DNA from: Desulfobacterales bacterium
Lineage (GTDB): Bacteria; Desulfobacterota; Desulfobacteria; Desulfobacterales; Desulfosalsimonadaceae
DNA length: 64,000 nucleotides
Assembly: GCA_034520365.1 (NCBI GenBank)
Contig: JAXHNP010000006.1
Location: forward strand, 551,001 to 615,000
Reading direction: 5' to 3'
A program made the translations under genes and the position numbers. The notes beneath the pieces are model-generated. The model ran no database searches and was not told the origin of the DNA. It worked only from the letters and a program-made list of their open reading frames with translations. This document shows, piece after piece, positions 6,203 through 15,300 of the stretch. Numbering within the stretch: the first letter of the stretch is position 1; every line of letters begins with the position of its first letter.

Positions 6203-9200
6203 TTAAATCGCCGCATTCATTTCAAAAATCTGGGACATGATCTGATCGGTATCAAACCCTTTCAGATGAATCGCGCCGGATCGGCAGGACGCCACGCAGA
6301 GGCCGCAGCCCTTGCAAAGCGCCGGGTTGACCTGGGCCCTCCCGGCAAACCGGCCCTCTTCAGTAAAGGACGGCGCCGAATAGGGGCATATCGAAACACA
6401 GACTCCGCATTCCGCGCAAATCGACGGGTCGACTTCTGCCACCGTGCCGCTGCTGAAAAGTTTATCCTGGGAGAGCAGGGTGACCGCCCGGGATGCCGCA
6501 GCTTTGGCCTGGGCGATGGATTCGTCGATAGGCTTCGGATAATGCGCCATGCCGCAGAGGAACACGCCGTCGGTGGAGAATTCCGCCGGCCCAAGCTTTG
6601 CGTGGCGTTCAATAAAGAAGCCGTCTTCATTCATGGGCACCTTGAAGAAATTGGCCAGCCGGGTGTCCCCGTAGGGGATAATGGCGGTGGCCAGTGTGAC
6701 GAGATCCACATTTAATTCAATCGGCCGGTTCAGGATGTGGTCGGTGACGGTGACGGCCACGCCGTCGTCTTTGACTTCAACTTTCGGCTTGTCATCCAGG
6801 GAGAACCGGATAAAAATAACCCCTTCCTCCCGGGCCTGTTTGTATAGGTATTCTTTTTCCCCGTATGTCCGGATATCCCGGTACAGGATATAGACGTTCA
6901 TCTCGGGGTTTCGTTTCTTTAAGGCAATGGCATTTTCAATGGAATGCGTGCAGCAGACCCGGGAGCAGTACATGCGGCCGGGCTCTCTGGAGCCCACACA
7001 CTGAATAAACACTGCCCCGTTGACTTTATCCAGCATGGGATCATTGTCATTGAACTTCCGGTCCAGCTCAAGGGCGGTCAGTATCCGTTCATCGGTGCCG
7101 TAGCTGTATTCCTCCGGGGTATAGGGGGCGGCTCCGGTAGCCAGCATGACCACGCCATGCTCCAGCAATTCCGCCTCCTTGCCGGATTTGGATAGTTTGG
7201 ACTCGAAGTTGCCCACAAACCCGTCGACTTTTTCAAGCGAGGTATTCAGGTGCACCTTAAGCTTGTCATGGCTGTTAATGGCGTCCACCATTTCCTTAAG
7301 CTTCTCCTGAACCAGCTCGCCCTTGGCCGTATGGTAGAGGTTTATTGCCTGCCCGCCCAGATGGTCGGTCTGCTCGATCAGGTGGGTTTCAAACCCCTGG
7401 TCGGCAAGGCTTTTTGCCGCTGCCATGCCGGAGATGCCGCCGCCCACGACCATGGCGGTCTGGTTGATCGGCAGTTCGGTTTCTTTCAAAGGCTCCATCC
7501 GGGCCACTTTGGCTACCGCCATCCGGACCAGATCCTTGGCCTTTTCCGTGGCCATCTCCGGATTGTTTTTATGCACCCAGGAATCCTGGTTCCGGATATT
7601 GGTCATTTCAAAGAGGTATTTATTCAGGCCCGCATCCGTCAGGGTCTCCTGAAAGAGCGGCTCATGGGTTTTAGGCGTGCAGGCTGCCACCACGATCCGG
7701 TTTAAACCCTTTTCCTTGATCAGCTCCGCCATCTTATCCTGGGTGTCCTGGGAGCAGGAGAAGAGGTTGTTCGTGGTAAACTCCACATATGGCAGGGTGG
7801 ATGCATATTCCACAACCTTTTCCACATCCACGACACCGGCGATGTTGATGCCGCATGAGCAGACAAAGACCCCGATCTTGGGCCGATCACCCTTGACGTC
7901 GGTTTCCGGCGGGATCTCGCGCTCCTTGATCTGCGTGTTCCGGGCGGATGCCAGAAGTTCAGAGGAGGCTGCGGCCGCCGCACTGGAGTCAATCACAGAC
8001 TGGGGGATGTCCTTGGGGCCCTGGAAGGCGCCGCAGGCAAAGATGCCCGGAACCGAAGTGGCCACCGGGTTGAATGTGTCGGTTTTGGCGAAATTGCCCG
8101 GTGTCAGATCAACGCCCAGCTTCTTTGAAAGCTCGATCAGCTGCGGCGGGGTCTGAAGCCCCACTGAGAGCACGATCATGCCAAAAGTCTCGGTCTGAAT
8201 CTCGCCGTTTTCATCTGCATACCGAAGCTCCAGATCGCCGGTATCGCCCACCGGCGTTATGGTATGCACCCGGCTTCGCACAAACCGTACGCCGCTTTTG
8301 TTCTTGGCGCCGTCATAGAATTTTTCAAAATCCTTGCCCGGGGTCCGCATATCCATAAAAAATATGGAGCAGTCAAGATCATCCCCGATATGCTCCTTGG
8401 CGATAACCGCCTCCTTGATGGCATACATACAGCACACCGAGGAGCAGTAGGAGTTGTCGCACTTGTTCATATCCCGGGAGCCCACGCACTGGAACCAGGC
8501 AATCTTTTTGGGCTCCTCTTTGTCCGAGGGCCGCACCACATGTCCCATGGTGGGGCCGGAGGCAGACAGCAGCCGCTCAAATTCCATGGAGGTGACGACA
8601 TTCGGCAGATTGGCGTACTGGTAGTTGTCAAACCCCGAGGGGTCGAATGCCTCAAACCCGGGCGCCAGAATCACCGAGCCCACGTTCAGGTTCAGGTGTT
8701 TTTCCGTATCCTTGAAATTTACGGCATCCACCGGGCATTTCTTTTCACATACCCCGCATTTGCCCTTTTGCAGATAAATACAGGTATCCGGATCGATCCG
8801 GTATTTCAGGGGCACCGCCTGGGGGTAGTCCACATAAATGGCTTTTCGCTTGTCAAGCCCGGCGTTGTATTCGCTGGGGACCTTTTTGGGACACTTTTCA
8901 GCGCACGCGCCGCAGGCGATACATTTGTCCAGGTCCACGTATCTCGGCTGCTGAAGCAGCTGTACCTCGAAATTACCAGCTTCGCCCGAGATACCCTCAA
9001 TTTCTGCCAATGTTACGATTTCAATGTTTAAGTGCCGGCCGACCTCGACCAGTTTCGGTGAAATAATTCACATGGCGCAGTCATTGGTGGGAAAGGTCTT
9101 GTCCAGCTGCGCCATAACGCCGCCGATGGACGCCCCCTTTTCCACCAAATACACGTAGTATCCGGAATCCGCTAAATCCAGGGCAGACTGCATGCCGGCG

Positions 9201-9247
9201 ATCCCGCCGCCGACAACCATTACAGATCCACTCAAATTGTTTGCCAT
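6203..9247 (-). CDS. hdrA: Long HdrA-type electron-bifurcating flavoprotein; selenoprotein (UGA read as Sec60)
   Basis: A naive reading stops at TGA 9068-9070, but the frame continues unbroken for another 955 residues. Across the TGA the protein reads [21 protein letters not shown], where HdrA relatives have Cys, so the UGA is very probably selenocysteine, giving 1014 residues. Order of parts: Rossmann GGGIAG near residue 11; Sec60; [4Fe-4S] Cys109/112/115/119; a second cluster around Cys156-171; the HdrA CVGSRD...CC motif (~254-273); a second FAD module with GGGISG near 602 and its own CVGSREP...CC motif; two C-terminal ferredoxin clusters. This is a double-HdrA fusion. ATG 9247 is preferred over GTG 9259 because AAGGAG lies 11 bases before it. 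First gene of the flx operon; no HdrB or HdrC adjoins. Confidence 0.93.
9035..9052 (-). promoter_or_regulatory. Candidate SECIS hairpin in hdrA
   Basis: On the minus strand CUGGUC (9052-9047) pairs with GGCCGG (9040-9035) around the loop GAGGUC. It begins 15 bases after the UGA. The loop contains GGUC, as does the apical loop of the classic E. coli fdhF SECIS. Confidence 0.75.
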
Positions 9248-9379
9248 GATAAAACTCACTCCTTATAAATAAGGTTGGCAGGTTCGACGTAAAATCCGTC
9301 AAACCTTTAATTGATCATTTCCCGCTAAGGAGGCTAAAGATAACCATCTCGATCAGTTATGCAAATGTTAAGTCAAAAG

Positions 9380-9531
9380 CACGGTAAATTTGTTCTATCT
9401 ATTTTTCAGGCGGGCACGGTGGCCCGCCCTACGCGACAATGCCGACATTTTGTAGGGTCGGCCACCGTGCCGACCTTACATGCGAACAACCCCATGGTTA
9501 TGGGGTTGTTCGCCAGAACAAATTCATCGTG
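9380..9531. mobile_element. Family A MITE with 10 bp target duplication
   Basis: 152 bp with terminal inverted repeats CACGGTAAATTTGTTCT and AGAACAAATTCATCGTG, enclosing GC-rich palindromes (GCGGGCACGGTGGCCCGC; GGTCGGCCACCGTGCCGACC) and the palindrome AACAACCCCATGGTTATGGG. It is bracketed by the exact 10 bp duplication AAGTCAAAAG (9370-9379 and 9532-9541). No ORF, so it would need a transposase in trans. The rest of the 9248-9654 gap holds only the hdrA leader and the miaA upstream region. Confidence 0.88.
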
Positions 9532-9654
9532 AAGTCAAAAGGTCTTGATATCTGTTATGGATTATGTTGTCAATAAAATTTTGAGTTATCTCTCAGTTTT
9601 GGAATTTTTAACCGGTTTGAATTATAAGGTTTTTTAAACGCGGGGGCGTGACGG

Positions 9655-10593
9655 GTGCCTGAATCAGCCAAACCGAAAATTGTTGTCCTGGCCGGGCCCA
9701 CGGGCATCGGCAAAACCTCGCTGTCGCTTGAGATTGCCGAGCGGTTTAACGGCGCCATTGTGGGCGCCGATTCCATGCAGGTTTTCCGGCATATGGATAT
9801 CGGCAGCGCCAAACCGGAACATAGCGAGCAGCAGCAGGCGCCCCATTATATGATCGATGTGGCAGATCCGGATGAACCGTTTGATGCGGCCGCCTATGCC
9901 CGGATGGCCCGCGCCGGCATCGACCAGATCCTTGATCAGGGCCGTCTCCCCGTGGTGGTGGGCGGTACGGGGTTTTATATCAAAGCCTTGCTCCATGGCC
10001 TGTTTCCGGCAAAACCCGCGGATGCCGCGGTACGGGACCGGCTGCATAAAGAAGCGGCCGAAAAAGGCATCCACTGGCTCTATGATCGCCTCAGGCAGGC
10101 CGATCCCGCGGCAGCGGAGCGGATCCATCCCAATGACACCTATCGGGTCATCCGGGCACTGGAAGTCTGTGAACTCACCGGCCGTCCCATGTCCGCCTAT
10201 CAGGCGGCTCACGGGTTTTCCGAGCAGCCCTTTGCCCCCCTTAAATTCTGCCTGTATATGGAGCGGGAGGCGCTTTATGAGCGGATCAACCGCCGGGTGG
10301 CGGCCATGGTGGCCGCCGGGTTGTTGGAAGAGGTAAAGTCGCTTTTGGAACGCGGCTATTCAGGGGATTTAAAACCCATGCAGTCTTTGGGATACCGTCA
10401 TATGCTAAGCTATCTTTACGGTCAGATGGACTGGGCGGCGGCCGTGGATCAGCTTAAAAAAGATACCCGCCGCTACGCCAAGCGGCAGCTCACATGGTTC
10501 CGCAAGGACCCGGAGATGATATGGAAGACGCCGGATGAAAAATCATCGATTTTTGAATGGATTGCTCAATTTATTCATTCAAATATCGGGTAA
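9655..10593 (+). CDS. miaA: tRNA dimethylallyltransferase
   Basis: 312 residues, the normal MiaA size. P-loop GPTGIGKT (residues 14-21), the DSMQVFRHMDIGSAKP motif, YMIDVADPDEPFDAAAYA, VVVGGTGFYIKALLHG and a C-terminal ARRYAKRQLTWFRKDPE-type motif are all present. MiaA transfers a dimethylallyl group to N6 of A37 in tRNAs that read codons starting with U. Start is GTG at 9655, after a G-rich stretch. It is followed by a 157-base gap and nfnA. Confidence 0.95.
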   Translation: MPESAKPKIVVLAGPTGIGKTSLSLEIAERFNGAIVGADSMQVFRHMDIGSAKPEHSEQQQAPHYMIDVADPDEPFDAAAYARMARAGIDQILDQGRLPVVVGGTGFYIKALLHGLFPAKPADAAVRDRLHKEAAEKGIHWLYDRLRQADPAAAERIHPNDTYRVIRALEVCELTGRPMSAYQAAHGFSEQPFAPLKFCLYMEREALYERINRRVAAMVAAGLLEEVKSLLERGYSGDLKPMQSLGYRHMLSYLYGQMDWAAAVDQLKKDTRRYAKRQLTWFRKDPEMIWKTPDEKSSIFEWIAQFIHSNIG

Positions 10594-10750
10594 TCGTTGT
10601 TATATTTTTTTTAAAACTTGATTCGGGCAAGTAGCGGGGATATATCAAGTTTTTCCGTAACCGTTCACGGTTTTCGGTTCACGGTTGACGGTTTACAGCT
10701 GTAAACTGAGAACTTTGAGCGGTTGCCAATCTATATGACGGAGGCTTGCT
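10594..10750. repeat. Intergenic gap with family D repeat
   Basis: At 10660-10715 the sequence is made of GTTCACGG / GTTGACGG / TTTACAG units (family D). The ribosome site of nfnA (GGAGG) lies at the right end. Confidence 0.5.
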
Positions 10751-11584
10751 ATGTTTAAAATCGTAGATCGCAAGGAAATGGCCGACGGCACCATTATTAT
10801 GAATGAGATCGAAGCGCCGCGGATTGCGGCCAAAGCCAGGCCCGGCCAGTTTGTTATCCTCAAGGCCAATGAGACCGGAGAGCGGATTCCGTTGACCATC
10901 TCGGATTTGGATACGGAAAAAGGCACCATTGAAGTTATCTACATGGTAATCGGCAAGTCCACCGCACTTTTTAAGGAACTGGGCGTGGGCGACGGCTATC
11001 AGGATGTCATCGGTCCGCTCGGCAAACCCACAGATATTGAGAAGCTGGGGCATGTGGTCTGCGTGGGCGGCGGCACCGGTGTTGCGGTGCTGTTTCCCAT
11101 CACCCGGGGCTTTAAAAACGCCGGCAATAAAGTGACCAGCATTATCGGCGCCCGGACCAAGGATTTGCTGATCCTGGAGGACAAAATGAAGGCGGCTTCT
11201 GATGAGCTGCGCGTTTGCACGGATGATGGCTCCTACGGCACCAAAGGCTTTGTTACGGAAGCGTTAAAGGATGTTTTGGAAAATACAAAGGTGGATCTCG
11301 TGGTGGCCATCGGGCCGGTGCCCATGATGAAGTTTGTTTCCAAACTGACCCAGGAGTATAATGTCAAGACCCTGGTGAGTCTTAACCCGATCATGATTGA
11401 CGGCACCGGCATGTGCGGCTGCTGCCGGGTCTCTGTGGGCGATGAGACCAAGTTCGCCTGTGTGGACGGGCCCGAATTTGACGGCCACCAGGTGGATTTT
11501 GACGGTTTGATGCAGCGCCTTCGGGCCTACGAGGAAGAAGAGAAAAAGGCATATGATGAATACTGCGCGGCAGTGGGTCAATAG
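10751..11584 (+). CDS. nfnA: NfnA, small subunit of NADH-dependent ferredoxin:NADP+ oxidoreductase
   Basis: 277 residues. FAD-binding domain with ARPGQFVILKANETGERIPLTI, nucleotide-binding motif CVGGGTGVAVLFPI, and a C-terminal [2Fe-2S] site GTGMCGCCRVSVG...FACVDGPEFDG. With NfnB it forms the soluble bifurcating transhydrogenase that couples NADH, reduced ferredoxin and NADP+. The start is ATG with a GGAGG site seven bases upstream. Followed after 38 bases by nfnB. The protein family is also annotated as sulfide dehydrogenase subunit beta; the pairing with the GltD-like partner supports NfnA. Confidence 0.93.
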   Translation: MFKIVDRKEMADGTIIMNEIEAPRIAAKARPGQFVILKANETGERIPLTISDLDTEKGTIEVIYMVIGKSTALFKELGVGDGYQDVIGPLGKPTDIEKLGHVVCVGGGTGVAVLFPITRGFKNAGNKVTSIIGARTKDLLILEDKMKAASDELRVCTDDGSYGTKGFVTEALKDVLENTKVDLVVAIGPVPMMKFVSKLTQEYNVKTLVSLNPIMIDGTGMCGCCRVSVGDETKFACVDGPEFDGHQVDFDGLMQRLRAYEEEEKKAYDEYCAAVGQ

Positions 11585-11622
11585 GAGATCGGCCACGCAC
11601 CAGTTGTTGATGGAGGATACTC

Positions 11623-13035
11623 ATGGCTGAAAAAGCAGCAAAAAAAGAGAAAACCCCCCGCCAGCCGATGCCTGAGCAGGCACCGGAGGTCAGGCGGAGA
11701 AATTTTGATGAAGTGCCGACGGGTTATTCAGCGGAAACGGCAATGACCGAAGCCCAGCGATGCCTGCACTGCAAAAAGCCGGCCTGTGTATCCGGCTGTC
11801 CCGTTGAGATCGATATCCCCAGCTTTGTCGGCTTGGTTTCAGAGGGGAAATTCAGTGAAGCCATACGTAAAATCTGGGAGAAAAACAGCCTGCCGGCAAT
11901 ATGCGGCCGGGTATGCCCCCAGGAGATCCAATGCGAGGGTGAATGCGTATTGGGGAAAAAGGGCGAGCCTTTGGCGATCGGCAATCTGGAGCGGTTTGTG
12001 GCCGATTATGAACGGGCGCACGGCAGCGGGGAAGCCCTGCAGACCATGGAGCCTACCGGAAAGAAGGTGGCGGTTGTCGGGTCCGGGCCTTCCGGTTTAA
12101 CGGTTGCCAGCGATCTTTTGTTAAAGGGGCATGAAGTTACCCTTTTTGAAGCATTCCACAAAACCGGCGGGGTTTTGGTGTACGGGATTCCCGAATTCCG
12201 GCTGCCGAAAGATATCGTGGCCTCAGAAATCAATTTTTTGGAAAAACTGGGGCTTAAAATCGAATGCGACGAGGTGGTGGGAAAAACCGTGACCCTGGAT
12301 GAGCTTTTTGAAGAAGGCTATGACGCCGTATACATCGGCGTGGGCGCCGGTCTCCCCAAGTTTCTGAACATCCCCGGGGAAAACCTGGTGGGGATTTATT
12401 CCGCCAATGAATACCTGACCCGGGCCAACCTGATGAAGGGCTACCGCTTCCCCGAGTATGACACCCCGCTTGCCAAGGGGAAAAACGTGGTGGTGCTGGG
12501 GGCCGGCAACGTGGCCATGGATTCGGCGAGGACCGCCATGCGGCTGGGCGCGGATAAGGTTCGGATCGTCTACCGCCGCTCAAGGGATGAGATGCCCGCC
12601 CGGGCCGCGGAGATCCATCATGCCGAGGAAGAGGGCATTGAAATGTATCTCTTGACCAATCCCACGAAGTTTATCGGGGATGAAAACGGCCGGGTCACCA
12701 GCATGGAATGCATACAGATGGAGCTTGGCGAACCGGATGAGTCGGGCCGCCGCCGGCCGGTGCCGATCGAAGGCTCTGAATTTATTCTGGATTGTGATCT
12801 GGCGGTGGTGGCCGTGGGGGCCGGTGCCAATCCGGTGCTGACCCAGTCAGACCCGGAGATTGCGCTAACCAAGCGCGGCTATATTATTGCGGATGAGGAA
12901 ACCGGAAAAACCACCAAACCGGGCGTATGGGCCGGCGGGGATATCGTGACCGGCCAGGCCACCGTGATTCTGGCCATGGGCGCGGGCCGCGCGGCCGCGG
13001 ATTCCATTCACAAGTATTTGACCTGGGGCTGGTAG
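11623..13035 (+). CDS. nfnB: NfnB, large subunit of NADH-dependent ferredoxin:NADP+ oxidoreductase (GltD-like)
   Basis: 470 residues. The N-terminal domain has two cysteine sets for [4Fe-4S] clusters (CLHCKKPACVSGCP and CGRVCPQEIQCEGECV); then come an FAD Rossmann motif (VVGSGPSGLTVASDLL), the GGVLVYGIPEFRLPK loop, an NADP site (VVLGAGNVAMDSARTA with RIVYRRSRDEMPAR) and the closing GGDIVTGQATVILAMGAGR motif. It resembles glutamate synthase small subunit, but the preceding nfnA and the absence of gltB point to Nfn. The ribosome site GGAGG lies 7 bases before the ATG. Confidence 0.93.
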   Translation: MAEKAAKKEKTPRQPMPEQAPEVRRRNFDEVPTGYSAETAMTEAQRCLHCKKPACVSGCPVEIDIPSFVGLVSEGKFSEAIRKIWEKNSLPAICGRVCPQEIQCEGECVLGKKGEPLAIGNLERFVADYERAHGSGEALQTMEPTGKKVAVVGSGPSGLTVASDLLLKGHEVTLFEAFHKTGGVLVYGIPEFRLPKDIVASEINFLEKLGLKIECDEVVGKTVTLDELFEEGYDAVYIGVGAGLPKFLNIPGENLVGIYSANEYLTRANLMKGYRFPEYDTPLAKGKNVVVLGAGNVAMDSARTAMRLGADKVRIVYRRSRDEMPARAAEIHHAEEEGIEMYLLTNPTKFIGDENGRVTSMECIQMELGEPDESGRRRPVPIEGSEFILDCDLAVVAVGAGANPVLTQSDPEIALTKRGYIIADEETGKTTKPGVWAGGDIVTGQATVILAMGAGRAAADSIHKYLTWGW

Positions 13036-13132
13036 GCGCTCGGCTGGCGGCGGATGCGCTGGCGCTTATCCGCCCTACGGCCTTTACACCCTAAACCCTA
13101 AACCTTACACCTTAGACCTTAGACCCTAAACC
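13036..13132. repeat. GGCGGAT palindrome and CCCTAAA-type run (family E)
   Basis: GGCGGATGCGCTGGCGCTTA...CCGCC is palindromic (~13046-13075) and recurs at about 40264 and three times after 41280. It is followed by a telomere-like run of CCCTAAA/CCTTACA/CCTTAGA heptamers up to 13132. The run overlaps the last codons of the response regulator. Confidence 0.6.
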
Positions 13133-13786
13133 CTCCTCGTCCAGCACGCCGATTTTCATGGCGTAGCGGACCAGGCTGGCGATGTTAAAAATTTCCAGTT
13201 TCTCCATGAGGTTGGATCGGTGCTTGGCAACGGTTTTCGGGCTGATATAAAGCAGTTGGGCGATCTCATCTGTGGTATTGCCGGCAATCAGCATCCGGAA
13301 CACTTCCTTTTCGCGCCGGGTAAGGAGGTTGTATTTGTCGTGGACCGGGCCTTCATCGGTTTGTTTAATGAAATGATCGATAATATCGGTTTTGATTTCC
13401 GGGCTCAAATAGTAGCCGCCCTGATGAATTGCCTGAATCGCCTCACCGAGTTCTTGAAAATCAGATGTTTTGAGGATGTAGCCCCGGGCACCGCCATGAA
13501 GCGCCTGTCGCACATGGGACTGCTTGATGCTGTTGCTCACCACGATTACGCTGGTTTGCGCCGAGGCCTCTTTGATGAGCTGAATGGTATCAAATCGCGT
13601 CAGGATCGGCAGGGTTAAATCCAGCAGCACGATATCCGGTTTATCGGATTTAACGCGCTCCAATGCTTCCTGACTGTTGGCGGCTTCCCCGACGACTTCA
13701 AACTGACTTTCCCGATCCAGCAGCGCCTTCAACCCCTCTCTTACCATTAGATGATGATCAGCGAGCAAAATTTTGATGGTGTCCAT
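13112..13786 (-). CDS. NarL/FixJ-family response regulator
   Basis: 224 residues. Receiver domain with acidic pocket (LLADHH, Asp10) and phosphoacceptor Asp56 in IVLLDLTLP, followed by a LuxR-type helix-turn-helix (LTRREKEVFRMLIAGNTTDEIAQLLYISPKTVAKH). No histidine kinase is adjacent, so it is an orphan regulator whose signal is unknown. The canonical threonine/serine position reads VIVVSNSIK and the switch lysine is in YILKTSD. The final residues GLGSKV and the stop are encoded by the family E heptamer run, suggesting that the repeat replaced the original 3' end. Confidence 0.9.
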   Translation of the reverse strand: MDTIKILLADHHLMVREGLKALLDRESQFEVVGEAANSQEALERVKSDKPDIVLLDLTLPILTRFDTIQLIKEASAQTSVIVVSNSIKQSHVRQALHGGARGYILKTSDFQELGEAIQAIHQGGYYLSPEIKTDIIDHFIKQTDEGPVHDKYNLLTRREKEVFRMLIAGNTTDEIAQLLYISPKTVAKHRSNLMEKLEIFNIASLVRYAMKIGVLDEEGLGSKV

Positions 13787-13814
13787 AGTCTGTCAACCTT
13801 TACGGGTTAATATG

Positions 13815-13934
13815 CACGGTAAATTTGTGCTATTTTTCCGGCAGGCACGGTGGCCTGCCCTACGAGAGAATACGCCCTTCTGTAGGGTCGGCCACCGTGC
13901 CGACCTTAGCCGGAACAGAGTCACCGTGGGTTTA
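13815..13934. mobile_element. Family A MITE with 10 bp target duplication
   Basis: Starts CACGGTAAATTTGTGCT and ends with a worn right end (GGAACAGAGTCACCGTG) plus six bases, with both GC palindromes between. GGTTAATATG occurs directly before it (13805-13814) and after it (13935-13944). The remaining bases of the 13787-14075 gap show nothing further. Confidence 0.75.
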
Positions 13935-14075
13935 GGTTAATATGCTCCCGCGGAAAAATCAGATGTTCATGCATAGACCGGAATTTCAGCGCGGCAATAT
14001 TTATGCATAAACATGTTAAATCGGAAAGTAAATAAGCATAACACGTATTTTAAGGGAGTTATTAACGACCCCCCA

Positions 14076-15002
14076 TCATGACAGCCGGTTCCAGAAGTTT
14101 CTGGCCGTATCGCTCATGGTTTTTTCCTCCGGTCCGGCTGAAGCATTACTGCCGCCGGATCCGCCGCCGGTAAGACGCGCAATCCGTTTTTCAATGGGCG
14201 GATGAGTGGAAAACAGATGCATCAGGCTTTGGCCGGAAAGCGGGTTGCTGATAAACATGTGCGCCGTAGCCGGTTCTGCCTGCATGGGTATCTTTTTGGA
14301 ATAGGCCCCCAGTTTATCCAGCGCCCGCGCCAGCCCTTCGGAGTTGCCGGTGATCTGGGCGGACGTGCTGTCTGCTAAATATTCGCGGGATCGCGAAATG
14401 GCCATCTGAATCAGCATGGCCGCCAGCGGGGCAATAATGGACATCGCCAAGAGCCCGATAATGCCGCCCCCTTCTTCGTTGTCTCCGCCGCCCATGCCCC
14501 CGAATATGGCCGACCAACGGGCAAAGGTGGCAAGCATCATCACCGCCCCCGCCATAGTCGCGGCAATGGTTTGAATCAGCATGTCCCGGTTTTTAACGTG
14601 GCCCAGTTCATGGGCGATAACCCCGGCCAGTTCATCCCGGTTCATATACCGAAGCAGTCCCTCCGTGACCGCAACCACTGCATTTTGGGGGTTCCGTCCG
14701 GTGGCAAACGCGTTCGGCGACTGCTGCGGGATAATATAGAGCGTGGGCATGGGGAGATCGGCCTTAGCGGCCAGGTTTTCCACAAGGCCATAGAGATCCG
14801 GGGCATCCTGCCGGGTAACCGGCTGGGCCCGGTACATTTTAAGGACCATCTTGTCCGAATAGTAGTAGGAAAAGAAATTAATGCCGCCGGCAAACAGCAG
14901 GGCGATAATCATCCCCCCGGTGCCGCCGATCATTTGGCCAACCCACATGATAAGGACGGTAAGCACCGTCATCAGCGTTAATGTTCGAATTCGGCTACCC
15001 AT
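14076..15002 (-). CDS. htpX: HtpX-type M48 membrane metalloprotease
   Basis: 308 residues. Two N-terminal membrane segments (about 8-25 and 30-47), the zinc site HELGH (131-135) in GVIAHELGHVKNRD, two further hydrophobic segments, and SREYLADSTSAQITG with the third zinc ligand. HtpX degrades misfolded inner-membrane proteins together with FtsH. The C-terminal ~30 residues are a low-complexity GGGSGGSNASAGPEEK linker and a short tail. The gene is monocistronic, with a GGGAGC ribosome site. Confidence 0.93.
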   Translation of the reverse strand: MGSRIRTLTLMTVLTVLIMWVGQMIGGTGGMIIALLFAGGINFFSYYYSDKMVLKMYRAQPVTRQDAPDLYGLVENLAAKADLPMPTLYIIPQQSPNAFATGRNPQNAVVAVTEGLLRYMNRDELAGVIAHELGHVKNRDMLIQTIAATMAGAVMMLATFARWSAIFGGMGGGDNEEGGGIIGLLAMSIIAPLAAMLIQMAISRSREYLADSTSAQITGNSEGLARALDKLGAYSKKIPMQAEPATAHMFISNPLSGQSLMHLFSTHPPIEKRIARLTGGGSGGSNASAGPEEKTMSDTARNFWNRLS

Positions 15003-15086
15003 AAATTACGCTCCCGATATAAATTTAGGTTTTAACGATCAGTCATTGAGCCGGGCACAATGACATTAATTTCGACCATCTGCTGC

Positions 15087-15168
15087 TGTCATTTCGAGGA
15101 ACGACAGTGACGAGAAATCTTAAAAAATCATCTAATTATAAAATTTCTCGCTGGCGCTCGAAATGACA
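15087..15168. repeat. Family B palindrome
   Basis: TGTCATTTCGAGGAACGACA...GAGAAATCTT faces AAATTTCTCGCTGGCGCTCG...ATGACA, an inverted repeat with an AT-rich loop. It lies in the 15003-15300 gap between htpX and the lactonase gene; nothing else is recognisable there. Confidence 0.7.
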
Positions 15169-15300
15169 ACCGAGCCAATTTTTACTTTTATGTTAACGTC
15201 ATTGAAGCTGAGTCACTTTGTTACCGCGTTTACGCTATATAAGATAGGACAGTTTTGGCGGAAAGCAAGAGGGGGGGCGTTATTATGGGGTCTGCGCGGT

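Noticed and set aside
9068-9070. hdrA as a pseudogene broken by a nonsense mutation
   Set aside because: The frame is otherwise intact, the TGA replaces a family cysteine, a SECIS-like hairpin follows and a second Sec site exists in the same operon.
11623-13035. Glutamate synthase small subunit (gltD)
   Set aside because: No gltB nearby, and the preceding gene is a clear NfnA partner.
13080-13132. Telomere (CCCTAAA run)
   Set aside because: Short, internal, degenerate and one of many similar runs; nothing else suggests a linear replicon.
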